Origin: an uncultured Lachnospiraceae bacterium
Lineage (GTDB): Bacteria > Bacillota > Clostridia > Lachnospirales > Lachnospiraceae
Direction of reading: 5' to 3'
Length of the DNA: 64,000 bases
NCBI GenBank assembly: GCA_910585825.1
Contig: CAJUEY010000013.1
Span: forward strand, 1 to 64,000
Shown here: piece by piece, positions 32,857 to 41,370 of the stretch
Layout: every line of letters begins with the position of its first letter
How positions within the stretch are numbered: the first letter of the stretch is position 1
Position numbers and translations under genes: made by a program
Notes under the pieces: model-generated
What the model was told of the DNA's origin: nothing
Databases searched by the model: none
What the model saw: only the letters and a program-made list of their open reading frames with translations

Positions 32857-35286
32857 GTGAACAAAGAAGAATTCAGAAAATTGACAGAACAGGGCGTCGT
32901 AATCTTGGACGGAGCCACCGGCAGCAATCTTCAGGCGGCGGGCATGAAAATGGGAGTCTGCCCGGAGCAGTGGATTTTGGAAAATCCAAAGGCAATCCTG
33001 ACATTACAGAAAGAATATGTAAAAGCAGGGACAAATATATTATACGCCCCCACCTTTACGGCAAACCGCATTAAACTGGGAGAATATGGTCTTGCAGACC
33101 GGTTAGAAGAGATGAATCACAAGCTCACGGCGCTTGCCAGAGAGGCGGCAGGGGATGAGGCTTATGTTGCCGGAGATATTTCCATGACAGGACAGCAGCT
33201 CTATCCCATTGGGGATATGCAGTTTGAAGAGCTGGTAGACATTTATAAAGAGCAGGTAAGAGCCCTGGAAGACGCCGGGGTAGATCTTTATGTTGTGGAG
33301 ACGATGATGAGTCTGCAGGAGTGCCGCGCAGCCGTGCTGGCCATCAAAGAATGCAGCGACCGCCCGATTATGGTGAGCCTGACTTATGAAGAGACCGGGC
33401 GGACACTCTATGGAACAGATCCCAAAACGGCGGTTATGGTTTTGCAGAGCCTTGGGGTGGATGCGGTGGGCATGAACTGCTCCACCGGGCCGGATAAAAT
33501 GGCGGAACAGGTAAAAGACATGTATGAAGCGGCATATATACCGGTTATGGTGAAACCGAATGCCGGACTGCCAAAGCTGGTGGATGGGAAAACAGTATAT
33601 GATATGCCGCCGGAAGAATTCGCAGAGGCCGTTTTGCATTTGGCGGAATGCGGCGCGCGCGTGTTCGGCGGCTGCTGCGGAACAACGCCGGATCACATCC
33701 GGGCGATGAAGGACATACTTCAAAATCAGCCGCTGCTGCCGGTGAAAAAAGAACACAGAAGATTTTTGACTTCCGAACGTCAGTATACGGAAATTACATT
33801 GGACGGGCCTTTTACAATTGTTGGAGAGCGGATCAATCCCACCGGCAAGAAAAAGCTGCAGGCGTCTCTTCGGGAAGGAAGTCTTGATCTGGTTCGGGAA
33901 ATGGCAGTAAAGCAGGAGCAGGACGGCGCTAAGATTTTGGACATCAATATGGGAATGAACGGCATTGACGAAAAGGAAATGATGCTGCAGTCCGTTTATG
34001 AAGTATCTCAGACGGTAGATCTGCCTCTCTGCATTGATTCCAGCCATGTGGATATTGTGGAGGCGGCCCTTCGGATTTATCCGGGGCGGGCTTTGATTAA
34101 TTCCATTTCTCTGGAAAAAGAAAAGTTTGACAATTTGCTTCCCATTGCCAAAAAATACGGAGCGATGTTTATTCTGCTGCCTTTGTCAGATGCCGGACTT
34201 CCCAGGAACAGAGAAGAAAAACACAAAATTATAGATCAGATTGTGAAGGCTGCACTGGATATAGGCATGTGCAAAGAGGATATCATTGTTGACGGCCTGG
34301 TGGCCACTGTGGGAGCAGAACCTTCCGCCGCCGTGGAATGTCTGGAGACGATTGCCTATTGCAGGCAGCAGCAGCTGGCAACCATTTGCGGATTATCGAA
34401 TATATCCTTTGGGCTTCCGGAGCGCAGCTGCATCAATACGGCATTTTTGACTGCGGCAATTACAAAGGGGCTGACTATGGCTATAGCAAATCCGGCGCAG
34501 GAAGTTCTGGTAGACGCAGCGTATGCTACAGATCTTTTGATGAATAAAGAAGGGGCGGATCTTCGCTATATTCAAAGGGCGAACAGCAGGAAAGAACAGG
34601 CGGAGGACAGCAAGAAACCGGAAGACGCAGCCGGCGGGTCCCGGGAAGGAAAAGAACAGTCGGAAAGAGAGATCATTTTTGACTGTGTGGTAAATGGAAA
34701 TAAAGGGAAAATCTTAAAAGAAGTGGAGGAGGCTCTGGAAAAGGGAGAAGAGCCGGATGCACTGATCAAAGAGGTCCTGATTCCCGCGATTGGAAAAGTC
34801 GGAGATTTGTTTGAACAGCAGATTTATTTCCTGCCCCAGCTGATTTCTTCTGCAGATACCATGCAAAAGGCCATTGCCTATCTGGAGCCGATGCTTGCGC
34901 AGAGCGGGGATGCGGAACCAAAAGCGGCAATTGTGGTGGCTACTGTGGAAGGGGACATTCACGATATTGGGAAAAATCTGGTGGCATTGATGCTGCGCAA
35001 TTACGGATACCGGGTGATTGACCTTGGAAAAGATGTGACGGCGGAAAAAATCGTGAAAACTGCTATGGAGAAAGATGCAGAAATCATAGGGCTTTCCGCG
35101 TTGATGACGACTACGATGATGCGTATGAAAGATGTGGTGGACCTGGCTTTGGAAAAAGGCTGCGAGAGCAAAATCATCATCGGCGGGGCTGCAGTGACAG
35201 AAAGCTTTGCCCAGGAGATCGGCGCGCATGGATATTCTAAAGATGCGGCGGAGTGTGTGCGTCTGGTGGAAAGATTGCTGGGGTGA
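32857..35286 (+). CDS. metH: Cobalamin-dependent methionine synthase, short form
   Basis: This 809-residue enzyme transfers methyl from methyltetrahydrofolate to homocysteine. The homocysteine domain (1 to about 290) has the zinc ligands in GMNCSTGPD and GGCCGTTPDH. The pterin-binding domain (about 310-570) includes GERINPTGKKK. A charged linker (about 575-605) joins the B12 cap and B12-binding domains (from about 610), with the cobalt-ligand motif DIHDIGKN. The C-terminal S-adenosylmethionine-binding reactivation domain of the ~1,200-residue E. coli enzyme is absent. GTG at 32857 is the start, with AGGAGAGG upstream. Confidence 0.92.
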   Translation: MNKEEFRKLTEQGVVILDGATGSNLQAAGMKMGVCPEQWILENPKAILTLQKEYVKAGTNILYAPTFTANRIKLGEYGLADRLEEMNHKLTALAREAAGDEAYVAGDISMTGQQLYPIGDMQFEELVDIYKEQVRALEDAGVDLYVVETMMSLQECRAAVLAIKECSDRPIMVSLTYEETGRTLYGTDPKTAVMVLQSLGVDAVGMNCSTGPDKMAEQVKDMYEAAYIPVMVKPNAGLPKLVDGKTVYDMPPEEFAEAVLHLAECGARVFGGCCGTTPDHIRAMKDILQNQPLLPVKKEHRRFLTSERQYTEITLDGPFTIVGERINPTGKKKLQASLREGSLDLVREMAVKQEQDGAKILDINMGMNGIDEKEMMLQSVYEVSQTVDLPLCIDSSHVDIVEAALRIYPGRALINSISLEKEKFDNLLPIAKKYGAMFILLPLSDAGLPRNREEKHKIIDQIVKAALDIGMCKEDIIVDGLVATVGAEPSAAVECLETIAYCRQQQLATICGLSNISFGLPERSCINTAFLTAAITKGLTMAIANPAQEVLVDAAYATDLLMNKEGADLRYIQRANSRKEQAEDSKKPEDAAGGSREGKEQSEREIIFDCVVNGNKGKILKEVEEALEKGEEPDALIKEVLIPAIGKVGDLFEQQIYFLPQLISSADTMQKAIAYLEPMLAQSGDAEPKAAIVVATVEGDIHDIGKNLVALMLRNYGYRVIDLGKDVTAEKIVKTAMEKDAEIIGLSALMTTTMMRMKDVVDLALEKGCESKIIIGGAAVTESFAQEIGAHGYSKDAAECVRLVERLLG

Positions 35287-35307
35287 TATAAAAAAGACCC
35301 TAAGAAC

Positions 35308-35336
35308 TTGCTTTTTTTGGTGAAAGTGGCTACAAT
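35308..35336 (+). promoter_or_regulatory. Promoter of pta
   Basis: TTGCTT (35308-35313) and TACAAT (35331-35336) are separated by 17 bases, in the short gap after metH. Confidence 0.6.
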
Positions 35337-35365
35337 ATAGGAAAAAGGATAGGAGAAGATTGACT

Positions 35366-36355
35366 ATGGCAATACTTGGATTTGGGGAATTGATCGGGAT
35401 GTTGAAAAAGAACCCGAAGAAAATTGTTTTTACAGAAGGGACAGACGCGCGTATTTTGGAGGCTGCATCCCGTTTGCTGGCAAGTAATTTTTTGAGTCCC
35501 ATATTAGTCGGTGACGAAGATGAGATATTTGCGGCATCAGAAGAATGCGGTTATAATATTCGAGGAGCAGAAATTATTGATCCGAAAAAATTTGACAGAA
35601 TGGATGAAATGGCGGAGATGTTCTGCGAACTGCGTAAGAGCAAGGGCGTGACCATGGAGCAGGCAAAGAAAATCCTGCTGCAGACGAATTATTTCGGAAC
35701 AATGCTGATCAAAATGGGAATGGCGGATTCTCTGCTGGGTGGAGCGACATATTCAACGGCAGATACAGTTCGTCCGGCATTGCAGCTGATTAAGACAAAG
35801 CCCGGAAACAGCATTGTATCCTCCGTATTTATTTTGGTGCGTTCCAGAGCGACCGGTGATAACGAAGTACTGGCAATGGCAGACTGTGCAATCAATATTC
35901 ATCCTACAGAGGATGAACTGGTAGAAATTGCAATCGAGGCGGCGGAATGCGCGAAAATTTTCGGCGTAGATCCGAAAATTGGATTTTTGAGTTATTCTAC
36001 TTTTGGTTCCGGAGCGGGAGAAGACGTAGACCGTATGAGGAACGCAGCGGAGAAGACGAGGATAAAAGCGCCTGACCTTGCAGTAGAAGGAGAGATGCAG
36101 TTTGACGCTGCCGTATCTCCCCGTGTTGCCCGTACAAAATGCCCGGAGTCCGAAATTGCGGGTCACATCAATACCTTTATTTTCCCGGACATCAGTTCCG
36201 GAAATATCGGATATAAGATTGCACAGCGTCTGGGCGGCTTTGAAGCATATGGACCGATTCTGCTTGGGTTAAATGCTCCGGTGAATGATTTGTCCAGAGG
36301 ATGTAACGCGGCGGAAGTGTATTCTATGGCGATTATTACGGCTGCATTGGCATAA
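35366..36355 (+). CDS. pta: Phosphate acetyltransferase
   Basis: This 329-residue enzyme interconverts acetyl-CoA and acetyl phosphate. The family motifs are visible in FTEGTDARILEAA, GATYSTADTVRPALQ, FGSGAGEDVDRM, GEMQFDAAV and the C-terminal FPDISSGNIGYKIAQR. Length fits the short, single-domain Pta of Firmicutes. An in-frame TTG at 35360 sits closer to the AGGAGAAG ribosome site, so the start could be two codons earlier. The usual partner ackA does not follow; two tRNA genes do. Confidence 0.93.
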   Translation: MAILGFGELIGMLKKNPKKIVFTEGTDARILEAASRLLASNFLSPILVGDEDEIFAASEECGYNIRGAEIIDPKKFDRMDEMAEMFCELRKSKGVTMEQAKKILLQTNYFGTMLIKMGMADSLLGGATYSTADTVRPALQLIKTKPGNSIVSSVFILVRSRATGDNEVLAMADCAINIHPTEDELVEIAIEAAECAKIFGVDPKIGFLSYSTFGSGAGEDVDRMRNAAEKTRIKAPDLAVEGEMQFDAAVSPRVARTKCPESEIAGHINTFIFPDISSGNIGYKIAQRLGGFEAYGPILLGLNAPVNDLSRGCNAAEVYSMAIITAALA

Positions 36356-36412
36356 GAAGAGTTTCTTTTTTCAATTACAATTCAGAAATATTTAAAAAAT
36401 TTCAAAAAACGC

Positions 36413-36442
36413 TTGACTTTTATAAGTTAATGATTATATAAT
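36413..36442 (+). promoter_or_regulatory. tRNA promoter
   Basis: TTGACT (36413-36418) and TATAAT (36437-36442) have an 18-base spacer, about 34 bases before the first tRNA. Confidence 0.7.
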
Positions 36443-36475
36443 AATAGGGCAGGTCAGCAATGACTTGTCCAATAT

Positions 36476-36548
36476 GGGATCTTAGCTCAGCTGGGAGAGC
36501 ATCTGCCTTACAAGCAGAGGGTCATAGGTTCGAGCCCTATAGGTCCCA
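36476..36548 (+). tRNA. tRNA-Val (anticodon TAC)
   Basis: The 73-base cloverleaf has an acceptor stem GGGATCT/AGGTCCC, a D-arm with AGCTCAGCTGGGAGAGC, the anticodon loop CTTACAA, and a T-arm with GGTTCGAGCC. CCA is not encoded. Confidence 0.96.
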
Positions 36549-36557
36549 TATATTTAT

Positions 36558-36631
36558 GGCGGAATAGCTCAGTTGGCTAGAGCACACGGTTCATACCCGT
36601 GGTGTCGAGAGTTCAAATCTCCCTTCCGCTA
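36558..36631 (+). tRNA. tRNA-Met (anticodon CAT), elongator type
   Basis: The 74-base cloverleaf has acceptor GGCGGAA/TTCCGCT, D-arm AGCTCAGTTGGCTAGAGC, anticodon loop TTCATAC and T-arm AGTTCAAATCT. The initiator's three G-C pairs in the anticodon stem are missing, which favours an elongator. A lysidine-modified tRNA-Ile cannot be fully excluded. CCA is not encoded. Confidence 0.92.
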
Positions 36632-36634
36632 CTG

Positions 36635-36668
36635 AAAAGCCCGAGAGCATATGCTCAGGGCTTTTTTT
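36635..36668 (+). terminator. Rho-independent terminator of the tRNA unit
   Basis: AAAGCCC and GGGCTTT bracket an inner hairpin GAGCATATGCTC, followed by a T run. The 237 bases from here to pyrE hold no recognised feature beyond AT-rich sequence. Confidence 0.85.
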
Positions 36669-36905
36669 GCAGTGTAATGCAAGGAGCCGGATCAGGCTTT
36701 GCAGAGGTTTTTAACGTTCAAACTACTAGACGCAGGTTCTGCGGATAATGGTAAATTTTCGGGATTTGTATATTGAAAGGAAAGGAATTTGATGATATAC
36801 TCCAAAGTATATTTGTATAAGTCTGATAAAATTATGAATGGAGCAGGCAAAATACAGTAAGAGCGGATATTTGGAGACGGTTTAAAATAAGGAGAAAATG
36901 GAAGA

Positions 36906-37583
36906 ATGGAACAGTATAAACAGGAATTTATTGAATTTATGGTAGAAAGCGACGTATTAAAATTTGGAAATTTTACATTAAAAAGCGGAAGGAAATCTCC
37001 TTTTTTTATGAATGCGGGCGCTTATGTAACAGGAACTCAGCTGATGCGTCTGGGCGAGTATTATGCAAAGGCAATCCATGACTGCTACGGAACGGATTTT
37101 GACGTGCTGTTTGGACCGGCTTATAAAGGGATTCCTTTGAGTGTGGCAACAAGTATTGCATTTGCCAAATTATACGGCAAAGAGATTCGTTACAGTTCAA
37201 ACCGGAAGGAAGTCAAGGATCACGGCGATACAGGAATTTTGCTGGGCAGTAAATTAAAAGACGGCGACAGAGTAGTGATGATTGAAGATGTGACGACATC
37301 CGGGAAGTCCATTGAAGAGACATTTCCTGTTTTAAAAGCCCAGGGCGATGTTGAAATTGTCGGCCTTATGGTTTCCTTAAATCGTATGGAAGTAGGATTG
37401 GGCGGAGAAAAAAGCGCCTTAGAAGAGATTCGTGAGAAATATGGATTTCCGGCAAATGCCATTGTAACTATGGCGGAAGTGACAGAATATTTGTATCATC
37501 GGACCTGTCAGGGAAAAGTATTGATTGACGATACATTAAAAACTGCAATTGATGAATACTATAAAGAGTATGGGGTGAAATAA
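36906..37583 (+). CDS. pyrE: Orotate phosphoribosyltransferase
   Basis: This 225-residue enzyme makes orotidine monophosphate from orotate and PRPP in pyrimidine synthesis. The PRPP-binding motif is VVMIEDVTTSGKSIEE, and the N-terminal KFGNFTLKSGRKSPFFMN is typical of PyrE. It stands apart from other pyr genes, and no PyrR or attenuator structure is visible upstream. ATG at 36906 follows AAGGAGAAAATGGAAG. Confidence 0.95.
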   Translation: MEQYKQEFIEFMVESDVLKFGNFTLKSGRKSPFFMNAGAYVTGTQLMRLGEYYAKAIHDCYGTDFDVLFGPAYKGIPLSVATSIAFAKLYGKEIRYSSNRKEVKDHGDTGILLGSKLKDGDRVVMIEDVTTSGKSIEETFPVLKAQGDVEIVGLMVSLNRMEVGLGGEKSALEEIREKYGFPANAIVTMAEVTEYLYHRTCQGKVLIDDTLKTAIDEYYKEYGVK

Positions 37584-37587
37584 AAGC

Positions 37588-37614
37588 GTTACTGTTTATT
37601 TCGCGATCAGTAAC
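37588..37614. repeat. Minimal form of repeat family A
   Basis: GTTACTG and CAGTAAC face each other across a 13-base loop. These are the ends of the 144-148 bp family A element without its core. It lies five bases after the pyrE stop and may also act as a weak hairpin. Confidence 0.45.
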
Positions 37615-37646
37615 AAATGTAAGTATGGAAGAATAAGGAGAGAATT

Positions 37647-38156
37647 TTGGAGAAAAAAAAGAGAAATAAATTATTTCGAGTGTTGGAAATTCTCTTGTTT
37701 GCGGTATATCTTGCAGTGCTGTGCTATTTCCTGTTTATTGCAGACAGAATGGGCAGGACTTATTCAGAGCGGGTTTACCATTATAATCTGATGCCTTTCA
37801 AAGAGATTGTCAGGTTCTGGACATACCGGCAGACACTGGGGTTTTGGTCCGTGATGCTGAATCTGATCGGAAATGTAGCAGCCTTTATTCCTTATGGCCT
37901 GTTTCTTCCCCGGCTGTTTTCTTCCTGCAGAAGATTTCTTCTGACTTTCGTTTTGGCTTTTGAATTCAGTTTGTGTGTGGAGATAATTCAGCTGGTATGG
38001 AAAGTGGGAAGTTTTGATGTGGATGACATTCTTTTAAATACATTGGGCGGCGCATTTGGATTTCTCATTTATCGGATTCTTGTCTGGGTGAAAGGAAAAT
38101 CAGGCGGAGAAAGCTGTGGTATGGAGGAAAAGAATGAAAAGAAAAAATCATTATAA
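37647..38156 (+). CDS. VanZ-family membrane protein
   Basis: This 169-residue protein has four or five membrane helices. The VanZ signature is seen in YHYNLMPFKEIVRFW, NLIGNVAAFIPYGLFLP and the closing SFDVDDILLNTLGGAFGFL. VanZ of enterococci gives low-level teicoplanin resistance, but most homologues have no known role. TTG at 37647 is preceded by AAGGAGAG at five bases. Confidence 0.88.
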   Translation: MEKKKRNKLFRVLEILLFAVYLAVLCYFLFIADRMGRTYSERVYHYNLMPFKEIVRFWTYRQTLGFWSVMLNLIGNVAAFIPYGLFLPRLFSSCRRFLLTFVLAFEFSLCVEIIQLVWKVGSFDVDDILLNTLGGAFGFLIYRILVWVKGKSGGESCGMEEKNEKKKSL

Positions 38157-38454
38157 ATTTACCGGTAAGAAACATTCAAAAAGAGGGATGCTGGCCTGCT
38201 TTTTAGCGGCAGCATCCATATTTGCGATGATTTATATGATCATGACATCTTTCTGGCAGAAGGGAAACGGGAGTGTATATCTGGGAAGCGCCGGTATTCT
38301 GGCGCTTTTTGGGGGACTGGCGGCATTTATCCAGGCGGTCAAAAGCCTTCGGGAAGAGGACGTTTTCCGGGGAATTCCCATTGCCTCTATGATACTTTCT
38401 CTTTTGGCGTCGGGAGGATGGATTGCGTTGTATGCAGTAGGTTTTTCATTGTAG
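38134..38454 (+). CDS. Small membrane protein (DUF6142-like)
   Basis: This 106-residue protein has a basic N-terminus (MKRKNHYKFTGKKHSKRG) and three membrane helices. The KFTGKKHSKRGM opening resembles the DUF6142 family common in Lachnospiraceae. ATG at 38134 has GAGGAAAAG upstream, and the gene overlaps the end of the VanZ gene by 23 bases, suggesting coupled translation. The function is unknown. Confidence 0.72.
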   Translation: MKRKNHYKFTGKKHSKRGMLACFLAAASIFAMIYMIMTSFWQKGNGSVYLGSAGILALFGGLAAFIQAVKSLREEDVFRGIPIASMILSLLASGGWIALYAVGFSL

Positions 38455-38478
38455 TATATAAAACCGGGAGGAAGAGAT

Positions 38479-39063
38479 ATGGAACGATTGGAGCAGCAGC
38501 TTAGATTTATACTGGAGCTGGACAAACAAAAAGAGATTGGCAGGCAGACGTATCTGGCAGACGGCGCCAGAAAAGAGGGTGATGCGGAACACGCATGGCA
38601 TATGGCGATTATGGCATTTCTGCTGGCAGATTATTCCAATGTGGAAATTGATATCTTAAAGACAATAAAAATGATACTTCTGCATGATGTGATTGAGATT
38701 GATGCGGGAGATACTTATGCGTATGACAATGAGGCCAATAAAACAAAAAAAGCGAGGGAACTAAAAGCGGCGGACCGTATTTACGGAATTCTGCCGGAAG
38801 ATCAGCAGAGGGAGTACCGGGCTTTGTGGGAGGAATTTGAGGCAATGGAAACGCCGGAGGCGAAGTTTGCCAATACACTGGACAAGATCCAGCCTCTGCT
38901 GTTAAACCATGCCTCCGGCGGAATATCCTGGAGAGAGCACGGCGTGAAAAAAGAGCAGGTCATGGGCAGGAACGCCAGAACTCACGAAGGCAGCGAGGTA
39001 TTGTGGGAATATGCAAAAAAGCTGATTAAAGAAAATATAAAAAACGGAAATATTGCGGAGTAG
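38479..39063 (+). CDS. HD-domain hydrolase (YfbR/HDDC2-like)
   Basis: This 194-residue protein has the metal-binding HD motifs: the first His in EHAWHMAIMAFLLA, the HD pair in LLHDVIEIDAGDTYAYD, and a later Asp in NTLDKIQPLLLN. These match the YfbR/HDDC2 group of 5'-deoxynucleotidases. GGGAGGAAGAG precedes the ATG. It is separated from the peptidase gene by five bases. Confidence 0.86.
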   Translation: MERLEQQLRFILELDKQKEIGRQTYLADGARKEGDAEHAWHMAIMAFLLADYSNVEIDILKTIKMILLHDVIEIDAGDTYAYDNEANKTKKARELKAADRIYGILPEDQQREYRALWEEFEAMETPEAKFANTLDKIQPLLLNHASGGISWREHGVKKEQVMGRNARTHEGSEVLWEYAKKLIKENIKNGNIAE

Positions 39064-39068
39064 GAATT

Positions 39069-41198
39069 ATGGGATATCAGGAAATTTTTGAAAAGCAGAA
39101 TGCGGAAGTGAAAGAACGCTTTGATCTGATGCGCGGACGGATTGCGTCTATCTGTACAGAAGAGACTGTTTTGGAGAAATACAGAAATTATTTTCAGAAA
39201 ACAGCAGAGTTTCTCTGCCTTGCTGCGGATGTCCTGCAGTGGGAGGAGGAAGGGAAGCTTTTTAACCGGACGATAGAGGAATGTGAGGAATTAAATGAAA
39301 AACTCTATGCAGATATTCTTCCAAAAAACGATACAGCATGTCCCGGCTCCTTAGAAACGCGTCATATTGGGATGTCCGGAGGGTATGAAGACAGTTATGC
39401 AAATCCCAGACGGGCAGTCGCTCTTTTGGGAGAGGAATTTGGAAAAATCCTCTGCTTTTTATATACGGAGCTTCGGTCGCTGATTGGTTATGCATTTGAA
39501 GGCCGTAAGATGCATATGACTATTTTTATGGAATTATTTGTAGAGGTTTATAACTGCTTTGAATCAGAAGAAGAGCCTGACAAAAAAGAAATTGAGCAGA
39601 TTATTTACTGGTTTTTCCATGATTACAGTGAAGTGTTTGCAGAGGATAAAGTGCGGGATATGGTAGACCCGGAGTACGATTTTTTTACAAAAATTATTTT
39701 GGAATCAGATTTGTCAGATCTGCGGTATCTGTACCGCTATGGAGCATACATCAGCAATAGTGAAAGAAAGACGGCAGAATTTTTAAATGCGTTGCGCATG
39801 GATGAGATTACTTCTATGGCGGATACCATGACGGAAGGTTTTCGGATTGGCTATCAGGCGCTGGGGAAGGACTTATCCCAAAAAGAAACCGTCTGTATAG
39901 AATACCCTATTGGATTTGAGCGTATTGTACGCGCCGTTATTTTGAATTTTGACAAATTGGGCTTAAAGCCTACGATATACAGATGCCCGTCTTCTTCCTT
40001 TGGTTCCTCCGGTGGCAGAAAACGGGGCTGTTATGCGAAATCCGTGAACAGGCAGTTTGAATTTGACCACAGGGCGGACAGCGCATTTTATCTGAATAAA
40101 GCATTTGTGGAACGGCGGTTAGAGGCGATGCAGCTTGCTTTTGAAACCTATAAAACGAAGGCAAACCGTCATGCCGGGCCTGCGGTGACAGAGATTTTTG
40201 GAGAAGAGCCTTTTGCCCCGGTGATTAAGCCGGAGGCCTCGAAATACAGCGGCAGGCAGAATGAGCTGAAGGTGTATCAGGCGAGCCGTCTTGGAGAGAT
40301 AACGAATGCATATATTCCGGGAGACGAGCGGAGCTTTACGATTATTGCTTATCCCATTCCTTCAATTGGAGAACGTTTTGAAGAGATTTTCCAGGAAACG
40401 GTAAAAGTAAACACATTGGATTATTTACGGTATCGTACCATGCAGCAGAAGCTGATTGATGCATTAGACGGCGCACAGAAGGTCCATATTACCGGAAGGG
40501 GAGGCAATCGTACCGATCTGTGGGTGGGCATTCATCCTCTTTTGCATCCGGAAAGAGAGACTGCCTTTGAAAACTGCGTGGCAGATGTAAATATTCCGGT
40601 GGGAGAAGTTTTTACTTCTCCGGTGTTAGAAGGGACAAACGGAAAACTCCATGTGACGCAGGTATATTTAAACGAGCTGAAATATTTGAATCTGGAGTTG
40701 GATTTTAAAGACGGAATGATTAGCCGTTATACCTGTACAAATTTTGATACAGAGGAAGAAAATCAGAAATTTTTATATGAAAATCTTCTGCAGCAGCATA
40801 AAACTCTTCCCATGGGAGAGTTTGCCATTGGAACGAATACCACGGCATATAAAATGGCGCGGGATTATCAGATTGCAGATAAACTGCCGATTTTGATTGC
40901 AGAAAAGACAGGTCCCCATTTTGCCGTGGGAGATACCTGTTATTCCCATGCGGAGGATACGAAGGTATATAATCCCGACGGAAAAGAAGTGATTGCCAGA
41001 GATAATGCGGTTTCGATTTTAAGGAAACAAGATATGTCTAAGGCATATTTTAACTGCCATACGGATATTACAATTCCCTATGATGAGCTGGATGCGATTA
41101 CAGCGGTTATGGCAGACGGGAGCTGCCGGGATATCATACGGAATGGAAAATTTGCGGTAGAGGGAACGGAAGAATTAAATCTTCCGCTGGATGAATAA
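39069..41198 (+). CDS. M29-type aminopeptidase with long N-terminal extension
   Basis: This is a 709-residue protein. Its C-terminal half (from about 325) resembles aminopeptidase T-type M29 metallopeptidases: VHITGRGGNRTDLWVGI, the metal-site stretch VGEVFTSPVLEGTNG, then EFAIGTNTTAYKM, TGPHFAVGDTCY and CHTDITIPYDEL, which carries His and Asp ligands. Typical M29 enzymes have about 410 residues. The first 320 residues are mostly helical and acidic; I do not recognise them. It ends at 41198, just before a solo end of repeat family B. Peptidase function is likely, but the extension makes the exact role uncertain. Confidence 0.75.
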   Translation: MGYQEIFEKQNAEVKERFDLMRGRIASICTEETVLEKYRNYFQKTAEFLCLAADVLQWEEEGKLFNRTIEECEELNEKLYADILPKNDTACPGSLETRHIGMSGGYEDSYANPRRAVALLGEEFGKILCFLYTELRSLIGYAFEGRKMHMTIFMELFVEVYNCFESEEEPDKKEIEQIIYWFFHDYSEVFAEDKVRDMVDPEYDFFTKIILESDLSDLRYLYRYGAYISNSERKTAEFLNALRMDEITSMADTMTEGFRIGYQALGKDLSQKETVCIEYPIGFERIVRAVILNFDKLGLKPTIYRCPSSSFGSSGGRKRGCYAKSVNRQFEFDHRADSAFYLNKAFVERRLEAMQLAFETYKTKANRHAGPAVTEIFGEEPFAPVIKPEASKYSGRQNELKVYQASRLGEITNAYIPGDERSFTIIAYPIPSIGERFEEIFQETVKVNTLDYLRYRTMQQKLIDALDGAQKVHITGRGGNRTDLWVGIHPLLHPERETAFENCVADVNIPVGEVFTSPVLEGTNGKLHVTQVYLNELKYLNLELDFKDGMISRYTCTNFDTEEENQKFLYENLLQQHKTLPMGEFAIGTNTTAYKMARDYQIADKLPILIAEKTGPHFAVGDTCYSHAEDTKVYNPDGKEVIARDNAVSILRKQDMSKAYFNCHTDITIPYDELDAITAVMADGSCRDIIRNGKFAVEGTEELNLPLDE

Positions 41199-41212
41199 AA
41201 AAGGCAAAATGA

Positions 41213-41232
41213 AAAGCAATTTTCAAACACGC
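41213..41232. repeat. Solo end of repeat family B
   Basis: AAAGCAATTTTCAAACACGC matches the right end of the MITE-like element at 29080. It lies 15 bases after the peptidase stop and just before the pur promoter. The left end is not present. Confidence 0.6.
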
Positions 41233-41248
41233 GCAAGCGCCTTTTATC

Positions 41249-41277
41249 TTGTATTTTCCCTTTTCAAAGGTTATAAT
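41249..41277 (+). promoter_or_regulatory. Promoter of the purine operon
   Basis: TTGTAT (41249-41254) and a perfect TATAAT (41272-41277) have a 17-base spacer. No guanine riboswitch core or PurR-box pair is recognised in the 94-base leader before purE. Confidence 0.7.
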
Positions 41278-41370
41278 GCCTTTGTGTAAGGTAGGAGCAA
41301 AAAATATGATCAGGAAAGATATGTAAATGCGAAAGAGATGGATGCGCAAGCATACAGAATGGAGGAAATC

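Noticed and set aside
33103..34047. Long open frame on the minus strand across metH (314 codons)
   Set aside because: It lies fully inside the well-supported metH gene; its translation has no recognisable motif and a composition typical of antisense reading of a high-GC-third-position gene. No ribosome site was seen.
36476..36631. The tRNA pair as an integration site
   Set aside because: Both tRNAs are complete and there is no integrase, direct repeat of a tRNA end or compositional change nearby.
41199..41370. Guanine riboswitch or PurR box before purE
   Set aside because: The leader after the promoter is short and lacks the conserved three-way-junction sequences or a pair of PurR boxes.
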